A stretch of 64,000 bases of DNA from DATJPW01 sp963752855 (GTDB lineage Bacteria > Desulfobacterota > Desulfomonilia > Desulfomonilales > Desulfomonilaceae): assembly GCA_963752855.1 (NCBI GenBank), contig CAVVZX010000036.1, positions 221,610 through 285,609 of the forward strand, in the 5' to 3' direction. Of this stretch, positions 20,639 to 31,198 are shown piece by piece; within the stretch, counting starts at the first letter, position 1, and every line of letters begins with the position of its first letter. A program made the translations under genes and the position numbers. The notes below the pieces were generated by a model. The model did no database searches. It was not told where the DNA came from and was given only the letters and a program-made list of their open reading frames with translations.

Positions 20639-21894
20639 ATGGCGGGAAGAAAAGGCAATTTCTCATCACTTTATTGTTCTTTTTGCGGAAAGAGCCAGGA
20701 TGAGGTGCGCAAGCTTATAGCGGGTCCCACCGTTTACATCTGTGATGAGTGCATCGAACTTTGTAACGAGATTATAGCGGAAGAATATGAAAAAGAAGAA
20801 ATGGGGCGGTCACGATCAAAGGTGCCGACTCCCGGAGAAATAAGGAAGTCTCTGGATGAGTACGTCGTGGGACAGGAGTTGGCAAAGAAAATCCTATCCG
20901 TGGCTGTGCACAATCATTATAAGAGAATTGATTCCAAGCCTGACATTGACGGAGTCGAGCTTCAGAAGAGCAACATTTTGCTTATGGGTCCGACGGGATC
21001 AGGCAAAACACTGCTTGCCCAAACTCTTGCTCGTATACTCAATGTCCCGTTTGCGATAGCTGACGCCACGACCCTCACCGAAGCCGGATACGTAGGCGAG
21101 GACGTTGAGAACATTATTCTTATGCTCCTCCAGAACGCGGATTATGATATCGCCCGGGCGTCTCGTGGCATCGTATATATCGATGAGATTGATAAGATTT
21201 CGCGTAAGACTGGAGAACCCGAGCATCACCAGGGACGTTTCAGGTGAAGGAGTTCAACAGGCTCTTTTGAAAATAGTCGAAGGGACAATGGCCAACGTTC
21301 CTCCCAAAGGCGGCCGCAAACATCCGCAACAAGAATTCTTGCAGGTAGATACAACCAATATCTTGTTCATATGCGGCGGGGCCTTCGTTGGTCTGGATCG
21401 AATCATTCATCAACGATTGAATATGAAGTCCATGGGATTTAATGCCCAAATCGGCGGACCCAAGAGTGACGCGGCGGATAATATTCTCCAATTTGTGCAG
21501 CCGGAAGACCTAATTCATTACGGATTGATACCGGAATTTGTCGGCCGGCTTCCGGTAAACGCCACCCTCCATGAATTGGACGAAGATAGCCCTCGTGCGC
21601 ATATTGCTCGAACCGAAAAACGCACTGGTGAAACAATTCAAGAAACTATTCGGTTTCGAGCGCGTGAAACTGAGATTCACAGATGAGGCGCTTCGAGCTG
21701 TAGCATTTGAGGCGCTTCAAAGGAAGACGGGCGCCAGAGGACTTAGGTCCATATTAGAGCAGAGCATGCTCGACATAATGTATGAATTGCCGGAATACAA
21801 GAATCTTCAGGAAGTTATCGTGAATGAAGAGGTCATTCACAAGAACGCGCCGTGTATCCTCGTTTTTGAAAAAGAGGCTGAATCAGCCTCCTGA
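20639..21894 (+). CDS. clpX: ClpX AAA+ unfoldase (frameshifted)
   Basis: Recognises and unfolds substrates for ClpP. It starts at ATG 20639 after TAGGAGGAATTA. N-terminal zinc-binding domain with CSFCGKSQ and CDECIELC; AAA+ module with Walker A GPTGSGKT, Walker B YIDEIDKI, GYVGEDVENI, and the sensor region; C-terminal domain LRFTDEALRAVA and GARGLRSILE. Two frame changes: near 21220 (one extra base before ENPSITRDVSGEGVQQ) and near 21592 (one extra A before ALVRIL-EPKNALVKQ). Corrected length about 418 residues is standard. Because the whole protein is otherwise perfect I consider the breaks sequence errors. Confidence 0.95.
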
Positions 21895-21974
21895 TCCGGG
21901 AAGTTACCTCGTCCGTCAGTTTGGGGAATTAATCCTCCGGAATCACCAATAATAAGAAACTCGCGAGTCGAATT

Positions 21975-22002
21975 CGGTCCTTGGTTTAGTCGCCGAGGAC
22001 CG
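21975..22002 (+). terminator. weak hairpin between clpX and lon
   Basis: CGGTCCT (21975-21981) pairs with AGGACCG (21996-22002), 14-base loop, followed by GATTTCCCC. Only a short T-run follows, so this could be a weak terminator or nothing functional. Confidence 0.3.
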
Positions 22003-22038
22003 GATTTCCCCGCCTTAAACGCTTGAGAGGAATTTGAG

Positions 22039-24448
22039 ATGTTCTTCACAAAGAAGGAAGATCTTCCTTCCGACGTAATAGTGTCTCTGCCTTTGCTTCC
22101 ATTAAGAGATATTGTGGTATTTCCGCATATGGTTGTGCCTCTGTTTGTAGGTCGCGACCGATCTATTAGGGCGCTTGAAGCTGCCATGAAGGTCGACAAG
22201 ACGATCTTTCTGGCCTCTCAGAGAAATGCGCAACAGACAACACCTCAGGAAGAGGAGATTTTCACCACAGGGACTGTTGGCCAGATAATTCAGATGCTCA
22301 AACTGCCGGACAATACCATAAAGGTGTTCGTGGAAGGTAGGGAACGAGGCCGCATTCTGAGATTCCTCGAAAATGATCGGTTTTTTCAGGTTGAGGCGGT
22401 CCAGCTGAAGGATGAGATAAAAGAAAGAGAAATAGAAATACAAGCCCTCGTGCGCGGACTCAAGGCGGTATTTGAGAATTATCTAACTCACAATAAGAAG
22501 ATTGCGCAAGAATTTGTGTCCTCTGTCCGGGCCATGACGGATCCTTCTCGGCTTACAGATACCATAGCCGGCCAGCTCAATCTCAAGATGGATGACAAAC
22601 AGTACTTACTCGAACGCACGTCCCTTAAGGATCGCATCGAGCGACTGCTGGAATTGATGCAGAGTGAAATAGAAATCGCTGAGATTGAAAAGAAGATCCG
22701 AGAGCGCGTAAAGAAGCAGATGGAGAAGAGTCAGAAAGAGTATTATTTAAACGAGCAAATGCGCGCCATTCAAAAGGAAATGGGCGAAAAGGACGACTTC
22801 AAGAGTGAAATAGCCGATCTTGAAGAACAGGTGACCAAGAAGAACCTTCCTCCTGAAGCAGCGGCCAAAGTCCGCAAAGAGATTCGAAAACTCAAAATGA
22901 TGTCGCCCATGTCCGCGGAGGCGACTGTGGTGCGCAATTATGTCGATTGGTTCCTGGTTCTGCCTTGGTCCAACGGTTCCCAAACAGACCTGAATATTGC
23001 CGACGCTCAACGAATTCTTGATGAGGACCATTACGGCCTGAAGGAAGTTAAGACACGCATCATAGAATACTTGGCTGTACAGAAACTCGTGGGTAAGACC
23101 AAGGGCCCCATCCTTTGCCTCGTCGGCCCTCCCGGTGTGGGGAAGACCTCTCTGGCGAAATCCGTTGCCAGGGCGACCGGCAGGGAATTCGTACGCATTT
23201 CTCTTGGGGGAGTGCGAGATGAAGCGGAAATCAGGGGCCATCGCAGGACCTATATAGGTGCGCTTCCAGGTAAAATCATTCAGAGCATGAAAAAAGTCCA
23301 GACAATTAACCCGGTAATGCTGCTGGATGAAGTAGACAAGATGAGCATGGACTTCCGCGGTGATCCTTCGGCGGCTTTGCTGGAAGTCCTGGATCCGGAG
23401 CAAAATCACACTTTTAACGATCATTATTTGGACATAGATTATGATCTTTCTCAGGTAATGTTCATCACTACGGCAAATACCTTGCATGGCATCCCTGCGC
23501 CCCTCCAAGATCGGATGGAGATAATCCGTCTGCCTGGGTACACCGAGCTGGAAAAATTGAAAATAGCGGAACGCTTCCTCGTCTCCAAGCAGATCACAGC
23601 CAATGGGCTGGTGAATGAACAAATTGAGCTTACCAGGAAGGCGATTCTTCGCATGATTCGCCGTTACACCCGAGAAGCCGGTGTTCGTGATTTGGAGAGG
23701 CAAATCTCCAAAGTGTTTCGCAAGGTAGCTCGCCAGGTGCTTAGCGGCCAAATCCCGTCGCACATGGAAATAGACAATAAACATATCGGCAAATATTTGG
23801 GAGTGCCCAAATTCCGCCATGGAGTGAAAGAAGAAACAGGAAAAGGTCGGAGTGGCCACGGGATTGGCGTGGACCGAGGTGGGCGGTGAGCTGCTAATAG
23901 TTGAAGTAGCCTTGATGTCCGGTTCCGGCAAGCTGACCGTGACGGGGAAACTCGGTGAAGTAATGCAGGAATCTGCGCAAGCGGCCATGAGCTATGTTCG
24001 CTCCCGCGCGTGGGGTTTGGGGTTGAAAGGCGATTTTTACAATAAAATTGATACCCACATACATGTTCCTGAAGGCGCAACCCCGAAGGATGGTCCTTCA
24101 GCCGGCATAACCATAACTGCCGCGATCGTTTCCGCTCTCACCAAGAAGCCCTTTCCGAACGATCTTGCCATGACCGGTGAAATAACGCTGCGAGGACGAG
24201 TGCTGCCCATTGGAGGACTGAAAGAAAAACTCTTGGCCGCCAAACGAGGACTGGTTGCACGAGTTTTGATTCCGAAAGAAAACGAAAAGGACCTCAAGGA
24301 AGTGCCCAGGAAAATCAGGAAGGGACTGGAAATAATTCCTGTGGAACATATGGACGAGGTTTTGAGAATAGTTTTCCCGGAAATGGATCAAGCGGTGTTT
24401 CCTGAGGAACCGCTTCAGATGGAGACCTCTTTTCACCTCAAACAGTAG
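22039..24448 (+). CDS. lon: Lon ATP-dependent protease (frameshifted)
   Basis: Cytoplasmic AAA+ serine protease degrading misfolded and regulatory proteins. About 803 residues. N-terminal substrate domain (LPLLPLRDIVVFPHMVVPL), coiled-coil (EIEKKIRERVKKQMEKSQKEY), Walker A GPPGVGKT, Walker B MLLDEVDKM, and the protease domain with catalytic Ser in DGPSAGITI and the Lys about 43 residues on (GGLKEKLLAAKRG). A frame change at 23834-23836 (AAA where AA fits) separates the ATPase part from the protease part, joining EEQEKVGVATGLAWTEVGGE. GAGAGGA precedes the ATG. Intact on either side. Confidence 0.95.
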
Positions 24449-24472
24449 GATTGGTTAGAGAGGGGGGCGCAG

Positions 24473-24985
24473 ATGAAAGACAAGATTAAGTTGTTCCAGG
24501 GCGATATCACCGCTATCGACGTCGATGCCATAGTTAATGCCGCGAATAATTCTTTACTGGGGGGGGGTGGAGTTGATGGAGCGATCCACCGGGCGGCAGG
24601 GCCGGAACTAGTGGCCGAGTGCCGAGGCCTCGGCGGCTGTCCCACCGGCGACGCCAAAATTACTAAGGGCTACAGACTAAAGGCTCGGCACGTGATTCAT
24701 ACGGTGGGCCCGATTTACCGAGGCGGAAAATCAGGAGAGCCAAAGCTGCTTGAGAGCTGCTACACCAAGTGCTTCGAGGTGGCTCACAAGAACAACCTCA
24801 AATCCATCGCTTTTCCCTCAATTAGTACTGGCGCTTACGGTTATCCGATTGAAGACGCCTCTAAGATCGCTCTGAAAACCACGCTGGCCCAGCTCAAGAG
24901 GTTCCCGGAAATAGAACAGGCTGTATTTGTTCTTTTCTCGAAAAAGGACTTGGAGGTCTATGAGAAGAATCTTAAGGCGTTATGA
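24473..24985 (+). CDS. macro-domain O-acetyl-ADP-ribose deacetylase (YmdB-like)
   Basis: A single macro domain of 170 residues, a family that binds ADP-ribose and hydrolyses O-acetyl-ADP-ribose or ADP-ribosyl marks. Motifs: [28 protein letters not shown] for the adenine and diphosphate loops, HVIHTVGP, and ISTGAYGYP in the second phosphate loop. The ATG follows GAGAGGGGGG. It lies 24 bases after lon and may be cotranscribed with it, linking ADP-ribose metabolism to the protease block by position only. Its last six bases overlap the end of the convergent dUTPase-like gene. Confidence 0.93.
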   Translation: [170 protein letters not shown]

Positions 24986-25441
24986 CCTGACAGCCAATAC
25001 CATAGCCTTCGACACTCGGGCGTTTTCCTTAATTGCCAGTCCCTCGATGCCAACGCTGAGAAGAACCTGGATGCCGTCGTCTGGGCTTTCAATCACGACT
25101 GGCGAGTGCGATCCTCCGGCAGCCAAGAGCCTGCTATGAGGAAAGATCACGATGACTCCATGATTTTTTAGATCAATTTTCTCGTTGAATTTCATCACAT
25201 AATTGCCCGGCCCGAGTTTCCACCACCCGTAAGGTTCCTCAGTAGACTTCTTTTCCGGTTCAAGCAAAGTTGTGGATGCTTCTTGAAATTCGCTGCCGCC
25301 GAAATCCAACGCCCCGCCGGAATCTACTTTCCGGATTTCCTTTACAGTGAGATCGACCGAAAAGGCGCCTTGCTGTTTTTTCGCGGATATCAATTCCGAA
25401 GTCAGAGCGACTATCTCTTCTCCGGTCATGAGCTGAAACAT
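24980..25441 (-). CDS. dUTPase/dCTP deaminase-like protein
   Basis: About 153 residues from ATG 25441, which has GGGGGAGG seven bases upstream; an in-frame ATG 11 codons earlier has none. The core (GWWKLGPGNYVMKFNEKI, IVIFPHSRLLAAGG, SPDDGIQVLLSV, KENARVSKAMV) fits the trimeric dUTPase fold: the PHSRLL element resembles the nucleotide-binding PRSSL motif. The usual catalytic Asp in a GYxG-D motif is not clear; the SPDDG segment is at that position. Probably a nucleotide hydrolase acting on deoxyuridine nucleotides, but activity is uncertain. Last gene of the run kinase-regulator-pyrF on this strand. Confidence 0.65.
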   Translation of the reverse strand: MFQLMTGEEIVALTSELISAKKQQGAFSVDLTVKEIRKVDSGGALDFGGSEFQEASTTLLEPEKKSTEEPYGWWKLGPGNYVMKFNEKIDLKNHGVIVIFPHSRLLAAGGSHSPVVIESPDDGIQVLLSVGIEGLAIKENARVSKAMVLAVRS

Positions 25442-25503
25442 ACAGTAGCCTCCCCCAGTCGAACGAAATTGCATTTCGAATCAAAGCAGAATGCTTGTGG
25501 GAT

Positions 25504-26296
25504 TCACGCAATAATGCTGTCCCGAATTTCAATTACTTCCCGTGCCGCTGCGACAGGATCTGCGGCAGCGAAAAATCGTCGATCCGACAATAGCTGCGGA
25601 TTTTGGACCTACGATATTCGCCCATTCGCGGAACTGCTCTTCCAAACCGCGGCCAAGCCGGTCTTGTCGTCCGAATCCCGGGCACCAAATCGGCCGCTGA
25701 GTTATGGACCTGTAGCGCCGCAGATCATCCGGCCGGGTAGCCGGTCCGATGTACCCGTCCACTTCCAATGCCTCACCCAAGAGCAGAATAGCTTCGGTAA
25801 CATCATTGCAAGATATCGAATCAGGAAGTGGAAGACTCAAGCCGGTTTCACGGGTGGATTGGATCACCTCTTCGCGATTCACCGGCCTAGAGAAGAACAG
25901 ACCGGCTCCCGCGTGGCTCATGAGCGGCAGGAGAAGGACCGCTATCCCCGCCGCTCGCGCGGAGTCTATAGCCTCAGCGACCGACGCAGGACCCGGAAAA
26001 CCGTGAACCGTCACATGCGTTGCGCCGGTATTACCTATTGCCTTAATGATCTTGGCATTGGTTCCATCCCACGATTGCTTTCCACGGAACCCGATATCCG
26101 CAATTTTGAGATCCACCAGGATAGGTTTCTCTCCAATAAGATCCCGCACCTGCCTCAGAATATCCGATCCGGCTTCAAGCAATGTCGCTGCGGCAACCTT
26201 GATCCCATCCAAGATGCCGCCGACTTGCCTGACCAAGGAAATCACTTCGCCGGCAGAAGGCGCATCAGCCGCTAGTATGACCGCATATTCGCGCAT
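25504..26296 (-). CDS. pyrF: orotidine 5'-phosphate decarboxylase (frameshifted near the end)
   Basis: Last step of UMP synthesis. ATG 26296 follows GAGAGGGA with short spacing. The OMP decarboxylase active-site signature is visible as LVDLKIADIG (Asp-x-Lys-x2-Asp). GIKVAAATLL gives the first phosphate-site strand, HVTVHGFPG the middle, and IVGSTIF the C-terminal phosphate loop. At 25571-25575 the run of five A on the plus strand should be four; with that change the protein continues as TIFAAADPVAAAREVIEIRDSIIA and stops at 25504-25506, about 263 residues. Without it a spurious tail is read. It lies 20 bases after the sigma-54 regulator. Confidence 0.8.
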
Positions 26297-26316
26297 ATAA
26301 TTCCCTCTCGGGTCCA

Positions 26317-27711
26317 TTAATTGGAATTCTCGTCCTGGTCCATGCCTAATTTAACCAGTCGATAACGCAACGAACGAAAAGAAATGCCCAAAAGTCTTGC
26401 CGCCCGGGATCGATTCCCTCCGGTAATGCCGAGCGCCCGATTTATCAGATCGCGTTCAACATTATCCAGGGTGTGATTCAAGTCTATTCCATCATGTGGA
26501 ATTTCCGTTTCAGTTAATGGCCTCGTAGTGTCCTGTGTTCCTTCAATGAGCTTGGGAGGAAGGTTCTCCGCAGTAAGTTGGTCTGATTGTTCAAGAGTTA
26601 CGCAGCGTTCGATGATATTCTCCAGCTCTCTGACATTTCCCGGATAATGATAATTGCACAAAACTCTCATGACCAGCGATGAGACTTTTCTTATATTCTT
26701 GCCTTGTTCCGCTGCAAATTTCTTGAGAAAATGATCCATCAGCAGAGGAATATCTTCGTCCCGTTCTCTCAATGGAGGCAGCCGAATCCGGATCACATTG
26801 AGACGATAGTATAAATCTTCTCGGAAATTCCCCTCTTCCATTTCTTTTTCAAGTTTCTTGTTGGTGGCGGCTATTATTCTCACGTCTATTTTTTTCTCGT
26901 CAGTGCCTCCTACCCGCCGACTTCCCCGGTCCTGTAGAAATCTTAACAATTTTGCCTGAATAGCCAAGCTGATATCACCAACCTCGTCCAGAAAAAGGGT
27001 TCCTGTATGCGCCGCTTCGACCAATCCCTGCTTGTTGGCTACAGCGCCGGTGAACGAGCCTTTCATATGACCGAACATTTCTGATTCTAGGAGGTTCTCG
27101 GGAATAGCGGTGCAGTTGACAGTAACAAACGGTCTGTCGGATCTGCCGGAGTCTTTGTGAATGGCTCTAGCCACTAACTCTTTGCCGGTCCCGGATTCCC
27201 CGATAATAAGAACATTGGCTTTGGATGGAGCAATTCGTGAGATAAGACTAAATACTTCATCCATTTGGGGTGATTTTCCGACAATCTCTCCGAACCTGTG
27301 CTGTTCATCGATACTCCTCCGCAGTTCGACATTTTCTCTGCGGAGCCGGCGCGCCTCAAGCGCATTACGGATGATGATTCGCAAATCTTCAATCTGAAAC
27401 GGCTTGGATAAATAGTCGTAAGCCCCTTCTCGGACCGCCCGAATAGCGTCATCGGCAGAAGCGTAAGCGGTAATGGCTATGATAGGAATCGCCGCATCCA
27501 AAGCATGGATCTCTCGAATGAGATCCAAACCACTCATACCCGGCATCTTCACATCGGTTAGTATCAGGTCCGGTTCGAGCTGTCGGTATATCTTAAGACC
27601 TTCTTCACCTGAGGCGGCGGTAGCAACTTGGTAACCTTCTTGAGCCAGCAGGATCTCCAGAAATTCTCTCATACTCGGTTCATCGTCTACTACGAGGAGC
27701 CGATCAGTCAT
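26317..27711 (-). CDS. sigma-54-dependent response regulator, NtrC family
   Basis: 464 residues in three domains: receiver (DDEP, phosphorylated Asp in LILTDVKMPG, Lys in LSKPF), AAA+ sigma-54 activator (Walker A GESGTGKE, LFLDEVGDI, RLNVIRIRLPPLRERDEDI) and a Fis-type DNA-binding helix-turn-helix (GNRSRAARLLGISFRSLRYRL). The sigma-54 contact loop is GSFTGA rather than the usual GAFTGA. It overlaps the upstream sensor kinase by eight bases, so the two are translationally coupled and surely partners. PilR/AtoC-like; the regulon cannot be told from sequence. The frame is intact. Confidence 0.95.
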   Translation of the reverse strand: MTDRLLVVDDEPSMREFLEILLAQEGYQVATAASGEEGLKIYRQLEPDLILTDVKMPGMSGLDLIREIHALDAAIPIIAITAYASADDAIRAVREGAYDYLSKPFQIEDLRIIIRNALEARRLRRENVELRRSIDEQHRFGEIVGKSPQMDEVFSLISRIAPSKANVLIIGESGTGKELVARAIHKDSGRSDRPFVTVNCTAIPENLLESEMFGHMKGSFTGAVANKQGLVEAAHTGTLFLDEVGDISLAIQAKLLRFLQDRGSRRVGGTDEKKIDVRIIAATNKKLEKEMEEGNFREDLYYRLNVIRIRLPPLRERDEDIPLLMDHFLKKFAAEQGKNIRKVSSLVMRVLCNYHYPGNVRELENIIERCVTLEQSDQLTAENLPPKLIEGTQDTTRPLTETEIPHDGIDLNHTLDNVERDLINRALGITGGNRSRAARLLGISFRSLRYRLVKLGMDQDENSN

Positions 27712-29437
27712 TGGGTTGTTCTCCCTTCAGGGCATTGGCCTCCGGACGTGCAAGCGGAAGTCTCACTGTGAACATGGAGCCCATGCCGGGCACACTATCG
27801 GCTTCGATGTGTCCGTTGTGCGAGCGGACTACATTTAAGACCATTGATAATCCTAAGCCGGCGCCTTTCTCTTTTGTGGTGGTAAAAGGTTCGAAAATGC
27901 GGTCTTTGATCTCGACAGGTATTCCACAGCCCGAATCTTGAACCCTGATGACCGCCTGACTCGCCATCTGCTCGGTTTCGAGGATCACGCGAATCACTCC
28001 TCCATCCTCAGTAGCATCCAGAGCATTGGTGAATAGATTCCATAGGGCCTGTTTTAATCGAGCAGGCTCGCCTTCGACCTCCACGCCTTTATTTATGAGC
28101 GTTTCGAGCGAGATCTCTCGACCTACTCTCGGTTCTCGGGCAAACAGCTCCACCGTCTCCTCCAGCAGATCGGTTAACATCACTCGAACTTTATTCGGCT
28201 GCTGCTGGGAAATCGTTGCAAGAAAATCTCCCAATAGTGAATTAAGCCGATCGGCTTCGCGTATCACTATGGCGAGCAGTCGCTTCTCATTATCCGTCGA
28301 AGGCGAATACTGAGTGAGCAGCTCAGTTGCAGCCCTAAGCGCAGCCAGAGGGTTTCTGACTTCATGAGCCATTCCGGCTGCGATACGTACAAACGCAGCC
28401 TGTTTTTCACTGATCTTGACTCGCTCCTCCATTTTTCTGAGTAGTGTCACATCATAAAAAACCACCAACTTGCCTCTGGGCTGCCCATCGCTTCCCGTCA
28501 ATTCTGTAACCGTCAGCTCGATTTGGCTCTGCTCACCCTGAATTTCTTTCACTGTCAAATAGGTTTTCTTGCCGGGGACTCCTTGGGAGAATCCGGTTTC
28601 GATAACGGGAAAAATCGAATGCAAGGATGTACTCACCAATTCCGACAAAGAGGTGGCCAATAAGGCCGCTCCAGCCGCATTAATAAATGTGACTCGGTCA
28701 GTTTCGTCTGTAGTTATGATGCCGTTCGGAATAGAGCGGACAATACTGGTGTGCAGGTCAGACAGTCTCTCATAATCGCTCTCTTTCAAGGTCAGAACAA
28801 ATTTCGTTTTTCGGAGCTGCTCGGCGACGCTTGCGGCCATGAGGGCGACAACGTAGAAGACAGTGAGGTGAACAATCAATATCCATAGGACGTACCCCGG
28901 TGTCTGCATGCTCCAGGGACTCACCCAAGGCCATTTGCTAGCCGGTATTAATCCGTGAAACTGGATGGCGACAAGCGTTCCAAACAGAACTGCCGAAAAT
29001 GAAGCAATGGCGAGCGCGCCGCGCCTGAAGTGCAAAGTGCCGGCCGCGATGATCGGGAAAATATAAATCAACGTGAAAACGCTGGAAATTCCACCTGTGA
29101 AGTAAACCAGTATAGTTGTGTAGACGACATCTACCAGCACTTGCAAAAACGAGAAAGCGCGGAGTTCCGGAAGCAACGGAAGGGAGATGGCATAAATAAT
29201 ACTCAGCAGAAAAGTGGCTATAATAAGGATATAGAGCGGAACCGCGGCGGCGACGGTAAAGGTGTGAGATTCGCGAAACTGAAAAAATATGGTGACGCCC
29301 AGCAAAATAGTGGTCACTATGATTCTGAGCAATATCATCCACTGGACACGCCGTCTGAATTCCGGCCCGTCGGGAGAACCTTGCGGGACAAGGTTAGTTA
29401 TGAGCGAGAGCCAGTCCAAATGGGTCCCTCCCCCCAT
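27704..29437 (-). CDS. PilS-like membrane sensor histidine kinase
   Basis: About 577 residues. Six hydrophobic segments in the first ~200 residues, no periplasmic sensor domain of size, then a PAS domain (IPNGIITTDETDRVTFINAAG), HisKA with phospho-His in GMAHEVRNPLAAL, and the ATPase domain with NLFTNALDA, DSGCGIP and GLGLSMV. This is the layout of PilS/AtoS-type kinases. Start: ATG 29437 lacks a ribosome site; a TTG at 29419 follows GGGGGGAGGG and may be the true start. Its stop overlaps the regulator start by eight bases. Confidence 0.93.
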   Translation of the reverse strand: MGGGTHLDWLSLITNLVPQGSPDGPEFRRRVQWMILLRIIVTTILLGVTIFFQFRESHTFTVAAAVPLYILIIATFLLSIIYAISLPLLPELRAFSFLQVLVDVVYTTILVYFTGGISSVFTLIYIFPIIAAGTLHFRRGALAIASFSAVLFGTLVAIQFHGLIPASKWPWVSPWSMQTPGYVLWILIVHLTVFYVVALMAASVAEQLRKTKFVLTLKESDYERLSDLHTSIVRSIPNGIITTDETDRVTFINAAGAALLATSLSELVSTSLHSIFPVIETGFSQGVPGKKTYLTVKEIQGEQSQIELTVTELTGSDGQPRGKLVVFYDVTLLRKMEERVKISEKQAAFVRIAAGMAHEVRNPLAALRAATELLTQYSPSTDNEKRLLAIVIREADRLNSLLGDFLATISQQQPNKVRVMLTDLLEETVELFAREPRVGREISLETLINKGVEVEGEPARLKQALWNLFTNALDATEDGGVIRVILETEQMASQAVIRVQDSGCGIPVEIKDRIFEPFTTTKEKGAGLGLSMVLNVVRSHNGHIEADSVPGMGSMFTVRLPLARPEANALKGEQPND

Positions 29438-29543
29438 CAAAATGCGCCGAACGGCGGAAAGAACTATCGTGAACTGTGGGCTGGATACACCTTCTCATTC
29501 GTGGCGGACAATTATCATCTAGACATCCAACCTGATGCTCGGC

Positions 29544-31032
29544 TTAACTCCAGCGGGTCGGTTTTCCTCGTTCGTCCCTCACGATGGTTTTAACAAAAGT
29601 CACCTTCCGAGGGCATTTGTACCTGGAAAGATGCTCTCTGCAGAAGCGCATGATATCCCTATCTTCAGGCTTAGCAGCCCTCTCGGGAACGACCAAAGCC
29701 TCAATCACCTGACCACGCATCAAGTCCTGAACGCCAATCAGGGCCACATCCGCCACATGAGGATGGCGAATCAGAATTTCTTCCACCTCCTGACAGTAAA
29801 CATTAAAACCTGAGGTTATAATCAAATCTTTCTTCAGACCGGTCAGAGTCAAATAACCCTGATCGTCAAGATGACCAATATCACCAGTATAGAGCCATCC
29901 ATTCCGTATGACGGTTGCGGTTTCGGTAGACCTGCCGAGATAACCTAACATGACATTCGGCCCCTTCACAACCGCCTCACCCTCGACTCCCGGAGCTAGA
30001 GGCCGTCCATAATCATCATGAATCTCGATAATGACATCCGGAATCGGCTTACCTACTGTCGGAGGCTTGTTCGGAATATTGACATTGTTCCACGAAACTA
30101 CAGGAGAAGCCTCTGTCAGCCCGTATCCCTGATATACGTCTATCTTGTACCGCTCGCAAAACTTCTCGTAAATTTCCATGGAAAGAGGCGCTCCGCCACT
30201 TATAGCTATATCCCATGAAGAGAGATCAAGATCTTTGCAAGATGGATGGTAGACTAAACCGTAGAGGACCATGGGCACAACGCCTGCGAAGGTGATCCTG
30301 GCTTTTTGTAACCATGGAATAAGCTTAGGAAAATCTACCCGATCAACGAGAAAAATCGTCCCGCCGGCCTTTAAAGTGTTAAGAAAATTCACCGCGGCGC
30401 CAAAAGCATGAAACATCGGAATCAAGGCAAGACTGTGGGTCTCAGGACCTCCAGCGCAAACATCCCAGAGCAAATTAGCTTGAGTATCCAGATTGTTATG
30501 GCTCAAGGTGGCCCCGAGCGCCCGGCCCGAGCAGGCCGGCCGTAAAAATCACTGTAGCGGGATCGTCGGGTTTAAGATCCGCCGCAGTAAAGGCATCCGA
30601 ATTGTCCTTCAGCACATCTCCAAAAGAAACAGCGCCATTGGTAGAATCCGTACTGATAATTACCTTTAGATAATTCGAGCGGTCTTTCAGGCTTTCAATC
30701 TTAGTGACCTGATCGCCGGCACACACCACAACGCTTGGCTTTGCATCGACGAAATAGTGACTCAATTCATAAGACGTTGACATCGGATTCAAGGTTACCG
30801 CTATAGCTCCGAGTCTGACAGCAGCCATGTAGCTGATGATAAACTCCGGTGTGTTAGGCATAATGATAGCTACCCGATCACCCTTATTCACTCCAAATCG
30901 GACGAACGCATTGGAAATCCTGTTGATCGAATGCAGCAATTCTGCATAGGAAACGACTTGCTCGCCAAAGACAAGCGCAGGGTGGTCAGGCATGTCTTCT
31001 GCAAAACGATCAACCATCTCACTAAGATTCAT
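29544..31032 (-). CDS. AMP-forming acyl-CoA ligase (frameshifted)
   Basis: Class I adenylate-forming enzyme of about 495 residues, likely activating a fatty or aromatic acid to its CoA ester. ATG 31032 has TTGGAG six bases upstream. Seen: PNTPEFIISYMAAVRLGAIAVTLNP, HAFGAAVNFL, the YQGYGLTEASPVVS motif, YTGDIGHLDDQGYL, and GLKKDLIITSGFNVY. The ATP-loop motif is unusual: where most have T-S/G-G-T-T-G-x-P-K-G, this reads FTAGLLGP then GATLSHNNL with no obvious Lys. A frame change near 30515-30530 falls inside that motif, so its exact sequence is uncertain. The stop follows RGKPTRWS, near the usual C-terminal catalytic Lys. Confidence 0.85.
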
Positions 31033-31198
31033 AAAGAACTCCAACGCTGAAGAACTTGCGCCGTTGCAAGATTACCACGCGGTTGGCTCAAATTCAACAT
31101 TTCAAGCAGTTATCGGATTTTGGATCTCAAGAGAAAACAATTCTCATCCGCCGGTCGCCAACCTTGCGAATCGGCTTAGGAACAGGAAGACCGGGTGT

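Noticed and set aside
21205..21620. Programmed frameshifting in clpX
   Set aside because: No slippery site or downstream structure is evident, two separate breaks are needed, and the same kind of break occurs in many unrelated genes here.
22747..23988. 413-codon minus-strand ORF
   Set aside because: Antisense to lon, with no family features; lon is unmistakable on the plus strand.
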